64,000 nucleotides of DNA. Origin: Nectonema munidae. Taxonomy: Eukaryota > Nematomorpha > Nectonematoida > Nectonematidae. Position numbers and translations under genes: made by a program. Of this stretch, positions 30,165 through 41,789 are shown piece after piece; within the stretch, counting starts at the first letter, position 1, and each line of letters starts with the position of its first letter. The notes beneath the pieces were generated by a model. The model was not told the origin of the DNA and searched no databases. It saw only the letters and a list, made by a program, of their open reading frames with translations. The stretch spans positions 248,001 to 312,000 of the forward strand of contig JAUIRK010001002.1 in the NCBI GenBank assembly GCA_030549495.1. Reading direction: 5' to 3'.

Positions 30165-30600
30165 CAAAATAAGAGACACTCTATCTTTTTGAGTTTTAAA
30201 ACCTTAAGCGCGTTCCTCTTCTTTAAAAATATATGTAAGAGATGGAACTTTTTTCCAATAAAAACATGTCTCACCCATGTTGAAAACTTGTTCGGGATGA
30301 TAATTTTCATTCAACATTTTATTTAAATTAAACGAATATATTTATGTCTCTTCAAAGTCAGCTGATGCTTTTTCTCCGCATAAGTTAACACTTTTAAACT
30401 GAAAACGATTTTTAAATCGGTCAAACCATCCTTTGCTTGCATGAAAACTTTTAGAGGACAAAGATGATTGACCTGCTTCTTCTTCTTCTTTTTCATATTC
30501 TTCGTTGGAGTTTGGCAAAAATTGTTTGTACAGACTTTTTGCTTTTTCGCGAATAATATTCCTGTCTAAAGGAATATTTTTTTTCTACAGTCTTGTATCC
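30165..30600 (-). pseudogene. Tigger/pogo transposase relic
   Basis: Read from 30600 downward: PLDRNIIREKAKSLYKQFLP, an acidic stretch, then FHASKGWFDRFKNRFQFKSV, EKASADFEET, a stop, YHPEQVFNMGETCFYWKKVP and KTQKDRVSLILCSNAA. These match the second helix-turn-helix (CENPB-type) and the start of the DDE domain of Tigger transposases, with VFNMGET in place of VFNADET, so the first catalytic Asp is replaced by Gly. The rest of the domain is missing. Cut-and-paste transposase at TA sites, inactive. Confidence 0.85.
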
Positions 30601-30629
30601 AAATAGATAAAAATAAATTTGTAATTTCA

Positions 30630-31404
30630 AGGCAATACGTCTCCATCATTTCTCGAACTTTTATCATTCCAAAAAAAGAGAATAAAGTTCGTTTCATTCA
30701 GAATTTCGCATTCACTCGCGAACTCTTCAAATGGGAAAGATTCAACCTAGGAGGAGTCACCTCTCTTATCTACACTAGTAACCTCTTTAACTACGCTCGC
30801 AAAATTGATTTAAAAATGCCTTTTATGGCATCCAAATTCATCCTGCGTACCAACGTCTCTTTGGATTCAGAACGCATAACAAGACATACACCTTCGGCAG
30901 ACTCCTGATGGGTGCGAACTTCGCACCGGGAGCCCTCCAATACACCATCAACAAGTTACTCGCGTGTTTTATAGAAGATAAAGACACCTATAAGGTAAAC
31001 ATATACCTTGACGATATACTCTCATGGGCAAAACTTACTTCGAAAAATACAAGTTCACTTCAGAACTCGTACACTTCTTAAAGACTGAATGTAACATCCT
31101 AATTAATACAGAAAAATCAGTTTTAACGCCTAAGAGACGAATCAAATATCTGGGAGTTATCATCAATCTCCAAAAAAACAAAATAAAATTGGAAACAAGG
31201 TAAAAAGAAACTGCCATATGGCTATTCTTAGTCTCTTACGAGAAAACTCCCCCTTCATCACCAAAGCTAAACAGATTATGCTCAGCTACTTAAACTACTA
31301 TCTGGGAACCATCTCTAACTTATTCAAGATCCTCAGCAGAGGATATCAGCCAAATGACAAGGACACTATATATATATTAAATCTTTTATTACACAACAGC
31401 TAAG
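30630..31404 (+). mobile_element. Retroelement reverse transcriptase fossil (Ty3-like or related)
   Basis: Plus-strand remains of an RT: FIIPKKENKVRFIQNF, KIDLKNAFYGIQIHP, FGRLLMGANFAPGALQ, then VNIYLDDILSWAK (near 31000), LTPKRRIKYLGVII (about 31120-31165) and a thumb-like part from 31218 to 31400. It has the Y-L-D-D catalytic box and F-L-G-type block of LTR-class RTs. The family is uncertain between Ty3-like and DIRS-like groups. No gag, integrase or terminal repeats are seen. It is a broken fossil with several breaks. Confidence 0.65.
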
Positions 31405-32313
31405 ATAAATTCTGAGTTTCATCTAACACAACAGTGCGAATTAGCACGAATACACTGCGTTATTGTGTTTTTATTTTAAAAAAGTTGTCACAAATAAGTG
31501 TTAAATTTTAAATCAGTCGATATTTACTGTTATATATCTTTCTTTCTTTCCGATCGACTTCTAAGAAGTTGAAAACATAATTCAAATATAGATTTAATGT
31601 GTTGCATTAAATCATTTTTTCTCTTAATTTATTGAAATTTATTACTTATTTTGTTCAATTTTCAACCTAAAAAATTTAATCTAAACTTTACCGGTTAGTT
31701 TAAAAAGTTCTGCACTTTTATTCCTTAAATCACTTATCTGAATTGATAGTTATTCATGTTATTTTGACGTCTGTAACTTTAATTTCAAATCTATAAAAAA
31801 ATTCTTTATCAATTTTTAAAAAATTTTGTTACTAATTATGAAATTTCTAACCTTTGGTTTCTAACTTTTGGTTTATCAATGAATTTTTTTCAAAATAAAA
31901 AATATAACTTTGTAAATTTGTAAACATTTTACTTTTAATTTACAATAAATTATAAAAACAAGAATATAACACACTGAATTTTTTGTTTTTTATTAAGTTT
32001 TCGTTTGTATATTTTTATATAAATTGTATTGTTTTTAATTATGTACTCATGTATAAACTTGGTATTTTATGATTTAAAAAAATAGATAAATATTTATAAT
32101 TCAGTATTCTCTAATCATTCTTTTAATGCATGCCATATCTCTTGCGAGCAATTGAGTTTTTGTGTAGTCGTTCATCTGTAGATGCTTCATCACTAAGAAT
32201 TATTTTCTCTTTGGAGGTCTTCGTAAGAGGTTTTTTTAAATCCTTTTTTTATAAACGTTGTTATTGTCAAAAAAATTTTTTTTGTATTTTTTTTAAAACA
32301 GTTTTATTAGAAT
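31405..32313. other. AT-rich stretch, no gene recognised
   Basis: Low-complexity AT-rich DNA between the RT fossil and the SINE-like copy 2. It may include the eroded left end of the MULE-type element that resumes at 32735, but I cannot identify terminal repeats. Confidence 0.35.
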
Positions 32314-32325
32314 TTATTTGGTTTA

Positions 32326-32702
32326 CAACTTAATCAACTTAATTAAAACCGGTTTTTACCCTTGTTTTCTTCCTCTGAAGAATTCAAAATTTTTACGGTT
32401 AGGTAGTGCTCTAGCTACGCGATTCTACGTGGTTAGTAATCAAGCTATCACTAGACAATAAGTTTGTTTCCCAAATTAGGAGCGTTCGCGTTAGGATTGT
32501 TTAGTTCACTCAGATGTATTTATATATTGTAACATAAATTCTTGTAAAATAATATATATAACAAGGTATAGCTATTCCTTTGTAACAAGGGCCGGTAGGT
32601 GTTTAGTGGGATGGAAAGTCCAGTTAGACTTGGACTCAGCATTCCGGGCGTGCCACGATATCCGAAAGGATGGGTGCGAACGCCACAAACAACTTAATCA
32701 AC
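32326..32702 (+). mobile_element. SINE-like element, copy 2, with perfect 12 bp target-site duplication
   Basis: The flanks 'ttatttggttta' at 32314-32325 and 32703-32714 are identical. The body from 32350 matches copy 1 (2082-2447) along its length, including the GNRA-capped hairpin and 'ggtgcgaacgcc'. This copy has about 24 extra bases at its 5' end ('caacttaatcaac...') that resemble the element's own 3' tail, as if the transcript began in the tail of a preceding tandem unit. It lies just before the zinc-finger part of a MULE-type relic. Confidence 0.85.
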
Positions 32703-32734
32703 TTATTTGGTTTATTTTTTTTAAGGTTTCCTTG

Positions 32735-33960
32735 ATGAAGTGCGAAATTTGTAAGAAAGTAATCAATACTTGTTATATTTTATGTTCTAAATGTGAAAAG
32801 TTTTATCATTTTTCCTGTCAAAGTATGAATGTCCTTGAAGCATATTTTTTATTACTACAAATTTTTTTGTACTATGTGTTTTGCTACTTATGATTACGAT
32901 TATTTTACTAGTTCTCTCAGAAGATTGTCTTTTATTAGTGATTTTTACTTAAAATTGGATTTTTTGAAAGAAAATATTTTTTTTAAGAAAAGAAGTTACC
33001 CCAATGATTAAAAAATATGGTATTATAGAGAATTATTCTAACTGTATTATTGATGAGACTTCTTCGTTTATCTACGATTCATATTCTGATGTACCTCTCC
33101 TTACAACAGGTGATTGTAATTGTCTGTTCAATGGGTTATCCTTATTATTAGTAGGAAATGAGTCTCTTTCATGTGAAATCAGATTTAAAACTGCTCTTGA
33201 ATTAAACCTTTTTAAAGATTTTTATTTAAAAAAAGGTCAAGAGACAGAAATATGGAAAGTTTCTACAGATATTGATGAAGAATGTAAAAAAGTTTGTATA
33301 GATAAAAACTGGTCATCAGTTTATTCTTTAATGACTGCTGCAACTGTTATTGGTGTGCCTATAAATTCTATTTATCCAAATGTGAATGGAGATTCGGATT
33401 ATTGCATAAATATTTTAAACAAAATCTTTGAACCTAGAACTAAGTCTTGTAATAATATTTTAAAAATTCTTTGGACAAATACATCTCAAATGTTTAAATA
33501 TTTTGTTCCTAATCATTTTGTGCCACTTGTATTGAATTATAAAGAAAATTCTGATTTAAATAACACTACGAGTTCTTGTGATTCTAGCAAAAAGCGTTCT
33601 GAAATAAAAACTTTGTCCGAAAAAGAAGAAACTAATGGAAAAAATAAGATTCAAGCTTTTATGGACCCAGAAAAAATCTGTAAACTTTTATTAATTTGTG
33701 TTAACCCCTTGGATTGTGTTAGACTTTCACAGAAAAAAAACCGAAATAATTAACAAAAATCAAAATATATTGGGATCGTTTTTAACCAATAAGCTGAAGA
33801 TGAGAAAAAAAGTTTACTTAAAAAGTTATTGTCAAAAAATAAAACAGTATTTATAAAAAAAATTGAAATTTCACAGGATGGAGCTTACGTAACTCTAAGA
33901 AGAGATAATGTTGCAAAGAAGCCCGGACAAAAAAAAAATAAAAAAAAATGATTTTATTTT
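32735..33960 (+). pseudogene. Deleted copy of OTU/MULE element: zinc finger, OTU protease, C-terminal tail
   Basis: 32735-32900 reads MKCEICKKVINTCYILCSKC and EKFYHFSC, then, in another frame, FFCTMC: a C4HC3, PHD-like finger. 33004-33753 (249 codons) is an OTU-like cysteine protease domain, with GDCNCLFNGLSLLLVGNESL holding the nucleophile Cys and VPNHFVPLVLNY the catalytic His. 33880-33950 then gives AYVTLRRDNVAKKPGQKKNK and a stop, the same C-terminal motif as the element at 41.8-44.3 kb (LTLRKQKLASKPGQRKIK). The whole transposase between is missing, so this is an internally deleted relative. It is broken by frame changes, but the OTU part is open. Confidence 0.75.
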
Positions 33961-35714
33961 TTTTAAATTAGCTCTACTTTTGTTTTTTTTATTAGGCACA
34001 AGAAAAAAAATGTTGCCTTAAACTTCTCCCAAAATCAAGATCAAAAATATCTTCAATTTTTTTTAATAAAGTTTTTATTCTTACTTTGCTTAATAAATTA
34101 TTTAAAAATAAATAATTCTCAGAAAAAGTTGTAAAACTTTTCTGATAGAACTAGCTTTTGACTTAAAAATCTTGAGTTCTTTGCTATTAACCCTATTAAT
34201 TAAGGTGGAGGAAGAAGGGGGTTTTAGTTGAAATTTCATATATAATCACAAAAAAATTTGGGCTTTTATAATAAAATCAGTTTCTATCAAAAATTATTTT
34301 GAAATTTTATACCAACTTTTATATTTAGCAATCTTTTTTTACTAATATGTTGTAACTCTTTCACACAAAATAATTACATTTTTATATCTATTTTACGGAA
34401 TCATTTAAGCTTAAAATTTCATTTTCGAGTTGAGCTGTCTAAAATTCATCAAAGTTTGACAAATTTGATTGATTTTCATAAAAAATAAATATATTCGAAT
34501 TCACTATCAAAAGTTTAGTAGGAAAAATTTCAGTTATTGTAGAAATAGAAGGGGGTGGAAAGTATTAAGTTTGAAGCTCTCTTCTATCAATTCAAATTCT
34601 AATAGAAAGAATATTTATACTTCTAAATATATCTTAACTTACTATCAAGTGTTAGAAATTTTCAATTATTTAGTAAAAATTATAATTTAAAAAAGATTAG
34701 AAAGTTTGTACTTTACTTTAAGTAACTTTTGCTAATATAAAACACATTCAAAAATAATACGTAAAATAAAATGCAGAAAAATCCGAATTGGTAATAAATC
34801 GCTGTAACATAAGCATCATGTGACTTGCACTATGTTCATTTTAACTTATATTCTATTTAATTTTGACCGCAAGGTACACACATACAAACAAGCAACGTTG
34901 TACATTGTTTAATGTAGGCATTTATACATTCATCTACATATATATATATATATATATATATATAAACAATATTCCTTTTCCATTTTTACCTTTTTTCTGC
35001 ATCAAATCTACTGCTTCGCGCTCTCAAAATGGGAAAAGACTTTTTGGATTGGAGCTTCTTCAATGTAAGGCTATCGATGAGCCAGAAGATGACCTGAAAA
35101 GCTAGATCCAAAAGTCCTATATTTCTGTATAAATAAAACTTACACCTTACGCTCACTTTCTGCGTAATAAACACTATCTCAAACGTAGAAAGAAAATAAA
35201 TGTTACAAATTTAAAAAAAATAAGTTTTTTATTGTAATTATGAAAATAACAAAAATTTTTTATAATTCAATAAATTTGTAGTAAAATAAAAAAAGGAGTA
35301 AAAAGTGCACAGAAATTGAAGCTGATACGAAGAAGAGCAGCTTCACGAGTCAGGAATGAAAACAGCAAATAAATCTTAGAAAAATTTCAAGTAAATGCCA
35401 ATATCTCTAAAAATCTTCAGAAAAAATGAAAGTCAAAACTTTGGCTGAATTAAATAAACGAAGAAAAAGCAAAAATTATGTCGGGAAAAAAATTCTCAAA
35501 AAAGTACATGTATATTACACCCATGTATAAATATATATAATTTTAAAAAATGAAATTTGCCTACTTTTTTCAAATAGCATGAGTATCCTTATTTTTAATA
35601 AACTCAACAGCTCGATTTTACTTTTATAATTCTCGAATAAAAAATCACTAAATGAAAATGTAGTTACAGCATAAAAAGGCTTATTTAAGTTGTATCTAAT
35701 AGAGGAATATAAAA
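33961..35714. other. AT-rich stretch, nothing firmly assigned
   Basis: It contains an AT dinucleotide run (34939-34963). 'ttaaccctattaattaaggt' at 34188 has the form of a TTAA-type terminus, but no partner was found. A GC-richer patch at 35000-35110 is followed by 'aataaa', which could be part of a terminal exon, but I recognise no protein. Confidence 0.4.
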
Positions 35715-35830
35715 TGTTAAAGGTGGTGGTGTGGTATTTTCATCGATAAGGCACTAAGTACTGCTGACATCGAGCTATGAACTTTTGAAAGAGTCTGGAT
35801 TCGAAACTTCTTCGAAAAAAACTTGATCTT
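35715..35830 (-). mobile_element. tRNA-derived SINE, family 2, copy b
   Basis: On the minus strand 'tttcgaatccagac' is the B-box region and 'gttcatagctcgatgtcagc' then 'gatgaaaataccac' match the body of the copies at 39240 and 22385. The tRNA-like head upstream of the B box is largely lost. Confidence 0.6.
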
Positions 35831-36396
35831 TCAGAAATTTTTTTGAAATAATTGGGGTTAGTAAACTAAATGTGATGAATGAAGTGAAATGATGACATTA
35901 AAATCCCATAATAAATTTTTAAAACAAAATAATAAAAAATTAGATGAATAATAAAGAAATAAGTAAATATATACAATAAATTGAAGTTATCCATAATATT
36001 GATATAGACTGCTATCCAGTCAAGCCATTTTTATAGGTAAATATATATAAGATTGAATTGAGATAACTATAATATTAACCCATTTATACTAAGCTGTAAA
36101 AATATACTTTTCTACTTTAAGTAAATTTGTGAAAAATATTGAATTTTTAGGGTAAAAATAGAATATATATTAATTTTATATTTTTAAAATGGTATAATTT
36201 TTTTATCAGAATTAGTTTTTGCTGGAAAATTTAACAAAAACAGAACTTGAAACCAATTTCCAACTTGATTTGCATAATTATAAATAATTAAAAGTATTTA
36301 ATTAAATGGAATTTCAACATCTTGTTAAATAAAAAGATTGATGAAAAAAAACAAAATAAAATGATTAAAATTTGAAATTCTACTAACTTAATAAGT
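35831..36396. other. AT-rich stretch, no gene recognised
   Basis: No feature that I can support between two SINE family 2 copies. Confidence 0.4.
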
Positions 36397-36515
36397 AGGA
36401 AGGCATGACAGCTTAGCATGAGATGAGAAACTCGCAACAGAAAGCTTTAGGTTTGATTTCTCATTAAACAAAATTCATATTAGTTTGACATAAGGGAAAA
36501 TTCAGAGCTTCGCAA
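36397..36515 (+). mobile_element. tRNA-derived SINE, family 2, copy c
   Basis: 'aggcatgacagcttagcatg' through 'aactcgcaacagaaagcttt' and 'aggtttgatttctc' line up with the tRNA-like head of the 39 kb copy (which has 'aggcttt...ggattcgaatcc'). The body 'tagtttgacataag' is identical to it. B box decayed. Confidence 0.6.
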
Positions 36516-37279
36516 ATGAAAAAAATTAATGTTCAGATTCCATCAGCTACATTGAAAAATTGCTATAAAAACAATAGGAAACAATTTAATTAAATTGTAC
36601 GGCTAAAATTTTTAAAACTAAAAAAATAATTAACCTTTACCTCTGAAATGAAGTTAACATAACAAAAAAATAATAAATTAATAAACTTTGAGAAGGAATT
36701 TTAAAAATAATTAAATATTTTAATTAATAGAAAACTTACATTTTTTTTTATGAAAAACAATGAAAAGAGAAAATACACATTATTTTTTTATGTATAAAAG
36801 ACGTATACATACGTCATATTGTATGTTATTATAAACAGTTGAGGCTCTCTTATCAAGACAAGGCATCGCGTTTTTATGGAAGAAAGGCAATAAAAAGATG
36901 CAAAATATACACAATATTTTTTATGATTAAAAAATTAACTTAAATCCTTGAAAACTACCAATTTAAACAAGTCATTCAAAGAATAAATGTACAGCACTTT
37001 TTAAATAAAAAATTTAACAATCGAACATTATAAAAAATATCTCTGCTCAAATATTAAGCAAATAGAGTATTCTTGCTTTTAAACTGAATAGATAGTCAAA
37101 ATATTCATTCCCAAATAACTATTGAAAAAAATTTCTGACTTGAAAAAATTAAAGTTTTCAAATGTTACAAAATGTAACAAACGTAGTGATAAAGATTAAG
37201 TGACTTTTGTTGAAAAAAAAATTCTTAGGGCGAGTCTAACAATATTCATTGATATAAAATTGTAACGATTGAAAACTAT
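36516..37279. other. AT-rich stretch, no gene recognised
   Basis: Nothing identified. The left part of the piggyBac copy that follows may have been lost here. Confidence 0.4.
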
Positions 37280-38146
37280 TTTAATTTAACTCTAAATGCA
37301 AAGTAGACAGAAGCAGTGGTGTAGCCAAAAAAAGTTGATAGAAGGGGCACAATTTAAAAACAAAAAACTTGCGCAACATTATTTATACTTTCTTGATCCT
37401 TTCATTGGAGAAATTTTCAAAAATTGTTTCAAAAAATTGTCAAATGTTGATGGCAATAAAATGATCAGAAGCTATCGATCAAAGAAGCCATGTAGAAGAT
37501 GGACTCTAACTACTTTTTGCAGCTACTTGGACATAGTTGCTTTGAACACATGGGTTGTTGCAAGATACAACTCTCCTCAATCGTTCCCGAGTTCGAAGCA
37601 AAGTGGACGTAAAGTTTTTTTTGAAGAAGCTGTCTTTTCTTTTGGCAGAAGAGTGTATGAAGGTAAGATCCAACATCTCTGAATTGCCAATCCAAGTTAA
37701 GTACCTACTGTCTGTTTATGGTTTTTCGAAAGCTGCCACAGAAGAACAAACAACTTCCAAAAAAGGTGTCTGCTCTGTTTGTCTTTCTAAAAAAAACAAA
37801 ACAACAAAAAAATGTTCCATGTGCTCGAATTTTGTTTGTAAGATTCATTCTAAAACTGCTTGCCCTAATTGTGTATAAACTTTGATTTCTTATAATAAAT
37901 TTTTTTGCCATTTTAAGTTTAACGCCATCTATAAATAATTTATTTTTCAAGGTACAAAAATGAGAAAAAATGAAAATTCGCAGAGCTTTTTAGGTAATGT
38001 TAAATCTTTTTCTTTCCAGTGCCTTAAGAAGCATTTTTTATAAGTTTAGATACTATTTTTTATTGAACTTTCCCATTGAAAGTTTTCCGATAATAATCTT
38101 GTAAATACTTTTGCGGAAAAAATACATAGAGTCCGTAGTGCGAGGG
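37280..38146 (+). pseudogene. piggyBac element 3: transposase C-terminal half and right terminus
   Basis: IRSYRSKKPCRRWTLTTFCS (37465-37520) matches QYRSYKPCRRWTAAAF of piggyBac 2. ALNTWVVARYNSP and, after a frame change, DVKFFLKKLSFLLAEECMKV follow. The end is the Cys-rich finger GVCSVCLSKK, KCSMCSNFVCKIH, CPNC with a stop at 37876. The right terminus 'gtccgtagtgcgaggg' ends at 38146 next to TTAA (38147-38150); its inverse resembles the left end of piggyBac 2. The N-terminal half and most catalytic motifs are gone. Confidence 0.9.
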
Positions 38147-38487
38147 TTAACAAAAGAAGAGGGCTTAAATGAAAGAAGAGAGCTTGAATGAGAGTTTGAG
38201 TGAATGATTGAGTTTTAGCAGAGAAAGCGGAAGAAAAAAACGAGACAGAAAGAGAAATAGAATCACTGTGACAAAAGATGAGAAAATCTAGTGGATCATC
38301 AACATGTGTTTGCTCAAAAATACTACACCGTGATAAACATTGTTTACTTATTGTGTGCATATTGAAGCAATGGATTATTATTATATAGCTCTCACGCATC
38401 GTCTGTAAAATATGTTCGATAGGAAAAATGCGATCATCATACATGTTTTATAAACAAGCAGCAACTCTTACTTATAGAAAATTATTA

Positions 38488-38580
38488 GGGGGTGGGGCGA
38501 AGGTCATTTTCGCCCCCCCCCCCCCCCTGAAAACACAATGGGGGGGGGGGGGGAGCGGTCGCCCCCCGGATGTGCGCCCC
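38488..38580. repeat. G/C homopolymer-rich MITE remnant
   Basis: A run of about 15 C, a run of about 14 G, and 'ggatgtgcgcccctg' (38566-38580). The same 15-mer ends a segment near 40671. This is the look of a hAT-type terminus ('caggggcgcacatcc' inverted), but no opposite end is seen for either. Confidence 0.5.
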
Positions 38581-38683
38581 TGCCCCCAATGCGTTTTCAC
38601 GGTCAGAATTTTATTTGTAGACAGAAATATTCAAAAAAACGCCATGATTTTCTTTTCTCGTATATTTTGATTTATGTTAATTT

Positions 38684-39004
38684 GGTCCTCGGACATTTCG
38701 CCCCATTATTTTCATAAGACAGTTCGTCCCATGGACAATTCGCCCCATTATTTTAATAAGACATTTTGTTTCATGGACAATTCGCCCCGTTATTTTCATA
38801 AGACATTTTGTCTTATGGACAATTCTAAAAAATTAAGAGATAAAATGATTAATTTGAAATAATTTAATAGAGATAAAATAAACAAGCATATAAAATTTTT
38901 TAATAATTTTACACATATAATAAGCAAAGATGGATGAAACAAATAGCCTATGAGACAATTTGTCTAGGGGGGAAATTGTCTATGGAGCGAAATGTCTGTC
39001 GACC
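38684..39004. mobile_element. MITE with inverted termini and 8 bp target duplication
   Basis: The left end 'ggtcctcggacatttcgccc' (38684) is matched by the inverse of the right end 'agcgaaatgtctgtcgacc' (to 39004). Flanks 'gttaattt' (38676-38683) and 'gttagttt' (39005-39012) differ at one base, so an 8 bp duplication as in hAT elements. The left half contains three tandem units of about 48 bp built on 'atggacaattcgcccc', and inverse forms of the unit occur on the right. Confidence 0.8.
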
Positions 39005-39239
39005 GTTAGTTTAAATAATTTTTGAATTATAAGGGCTACTTAAATGTTGGCTTTTGCTGCTTATAAAAAATTGAAAATATTAAATAATCTCTAATTCTTT
39101 ATGCCTCCTATTATTTTGAAATTATTCTGAGAACAGACGGTTCCATTTTAAAATTGTGAAAATTGCTTTATTAGTTTATTTTGTTTCCTTTCTCTCTTAT
39201 GTTATGTAGCAAATTTTTCAATTTTGAGTAAAAGGTAAG

Positions 39240-39375
39240 GTGCAGCGGGTGTATTTTCACTGATGTACCGCTTATGTCAAACTATGAACCAATTCGTATC
39301 GATAAGGATTCGAATCCAGAGGCTTTCGTGCTGAGTCCATCATCTCAACCAACCTGCCATGCCACCCATAGAGTA
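39240..39375 (-). mobile_element. tRNA-derived SINE, family 2, best-preserved copy
   Basis: Minus strand: 'ggcaggttggttgagatgat' (D-arm and A-box region), 'actcagcacgaaagc', and 'tggattcgaatcc', a consensus Pol III B box. The body continues with 'catagtttgacataagcgg'. Spacing of the boxes is that of a tRNA, but the acceptor stem does not close, so it is a SINE head and not a tRNA gene. Confidence 0.75.
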
Positions 39376-41394
39376 TGCTGTAGGGGGGTACGTTAAATTA
39401 GTTTTCAAAAAACTTGAGTTATGCTCTAAAATTTTTTAGTTTTTGTTGAAGCTCTATAACATTTTCTAATAGACTTTTTTTCCTTAAAAGTTATTATAAA
39501 AGGCAAATCATTGCAAAATGTTAATAGTTATTTTACTTTTTGTAGTTTGTATCAATTTAGCTTTTAAACTATTTTTGAATGATGCTGAGTAAAATGAAAT
39601 AATGCCATCTTAATTTTTTGTTTTATTTTTGTTTGCACAATTATAACTTCGTTGTATACCCTTGCCCCTGAATCAATCTCATTTTTTCATATAAACATCG
39701 CAGGGCAAAAAGTAGACTCTTTGCCTTTAGACTACATTCACTCATATAAAACTATCCAACCTTCAGTTATTTGTTTTCTCTATGAATCTAAATATGCTTT
39801 CATCAATTCCTGTAATGTGCCTGGTAGACTACTTTATTTTTAAAATGAAAAGCCTATGCCCTATTCCACCCTCTAACAATTTTGGATTTTTTTAAACTAG
39901 TGTATATTCGATGGTTGTAGGTAAAAATATCCCCTAATTTTTGATTTTCAGAATTTTTTTAATTATATAAATATTTTTATTTGGTACCGTTTTGAAAGGC
40001 TAAATTCTATAGGGTTTTTTTTCTTTCAAATGTCCAGATTTGTGGGAATGTGTTCTTAAAATTAGTTAAAACACAAATTATATTTAGAAAGTGTTCTGAT
40101 ACACAAAGTCCAAAAATATTTGCTGTTTTATAAATTATTTTTTTGTATTTAAAAAATGGTCGTATGCTGAGTTTTTTAGTTTACTTTAATTAAATTTTAA
40201 ATGTTTTAGATGAAAAGTTAACTTTTGTTGTTTTTTTACAAAAAATCTTTATTTGACATTTTTTTATTCTTATATTATGATATTCTTAAAAGATATCTTT
40301 TAAAAAAAATTTTTTAATTTTAATTAATAATTTTTTGAAATTTTTTGTGTATGGGCATTTTTTTCGGGGCATTTTTCCCTACTTTTTAATTCGGGGCATT
40401 TTTTCCGTGGGCATTTTTTCTGCGCACTATATTCGATATGCAAATTTAATTAAAATATTTTCGCTGGAAGTATAGTATTTAAATTCACCAATTTTGTTAA
40501 AAAAAATAAAGTGGTCTTATAAATTTATGACTTTAGGTATTCGCTGAATGCACTCTATTTTAAAGGATTGCTTGAATATTTGTTCTCCCGTGGTATTTCC
40601 AGACCACTAATTTTGAAAATTGCAACAAAAAAATTTCGCCACCCAATAATTTTGAGGATGTGCGCCCCTGATTTAAACTATCATTGGTCATACCTTCTGT
40701 TGAGAATTACATATGAAATATTTAGAACCTTGTCAAAACCGTTACACTATTAAAATAACCACAGTTTTTTGATCAAATTGATTGTAAAAAAAACTACCTT
40801 AAGACCAACGAATAACTAGCATTCTTCCATTACGTATTATAAAAATATTAGCATATTTAGATGCTATGATAGTGATATGCAGTGGATTGTTGCTATTTTA
40901 CAAACAAAAATTAAAGTTCAATGCAAATAATTGCAGATATTTTTTGTCATAAAGAAAAATAATATTTATTAATAAAAATTAACCTATTTATGGTCATTTA
41001 TTATTATTTTTACTTGAAAACATATGTATAAGTTACCATTTGACTGTTATCTTTCATCACAATAAAATCTGGCTTGTAACCGTTGTGGCTTTTGTATCAT
41101 ACCGTAACTTCAGTATAGTGGCCTTTTTGATCCCCAACTGTTACTCTTTTGTTTGAGAAGATCGCCTTTTTAACTAGGAACGTAATTATTTTTAGCTTTT
41201 CTCCAAAACTTTCATATTATTCATCCAACATTTTCCTAAATTTTATTATATTACAAATTTTTGTTGATGCTTTGCTTCTTTTGACGCATTAATTTGTTTT
41301 ATTTTCATTCAAACAATAATTCAAACAATAATTCTCATTGTAGTTGGAAAGATGATAGATTTTTTTCCCATTCGAGCCTATAAGCATATGTTTC
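39376..41394. other. AT-rich stretch, no gene recognised
   Basis: At 40345-40425 the motif 'ggggcattttt' or 'gggcattttt' occurs about four times in 70 bp. Near 40657-40671, 'ggatgtgcgcccctg' repeats the MITE end seen at 38566. Otherwise featureless. Confidence 0.4.
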
Positions 41395-41455
41395 TGCTCG
41401 AAAATTTTTTCTAATAGACCTAATAAACTTACTTACTTACTTACTAAAACTGCAA
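41395..41455. repeat. Retroposon 3' tail with acttactt repeats
   Basis: 'ctaatagacctaataaactt' is followed by the simple repeat 'acttacttacttact' (about 41430-41446), the look of a LINE or SINE 3' end. The 5' part was not identified. Confidence 0.4.
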
Positions 41456-41789
41456 TGAATGTTATACTCTTATTAATATTTTTTCGAACTTAAACAGTTA
41501 TTTGAATAAAGCTTTCAAATCTAAATTACCCTATAATAAATAATTAAAAAGACAAGATTTTTTTATTACTTACTGTTTTCGAGATATATAAGAGATATTC
41601 TAAATTTGCATTTATCTTCCTTGAGTTTAATGTTAGTTCTCATTAATAATATTTGTTAATCTCCAATAAGTGTATGTTTATAGTACATCAATGCATTATT
41701 TACTGGTTCCTTATGATCTAGTTTTTAGCTTTCAGCTAATACTAATTTTAAACTGTAATAGATATTATATTATTAATTTTTAGGCCACC

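Noticed and set aside
35000-35174. Possible terminal exon of a host gene with 'aataaa'
   Set aside because: Neither strand gives a protein I recognise, and the base composition alone is not enough.
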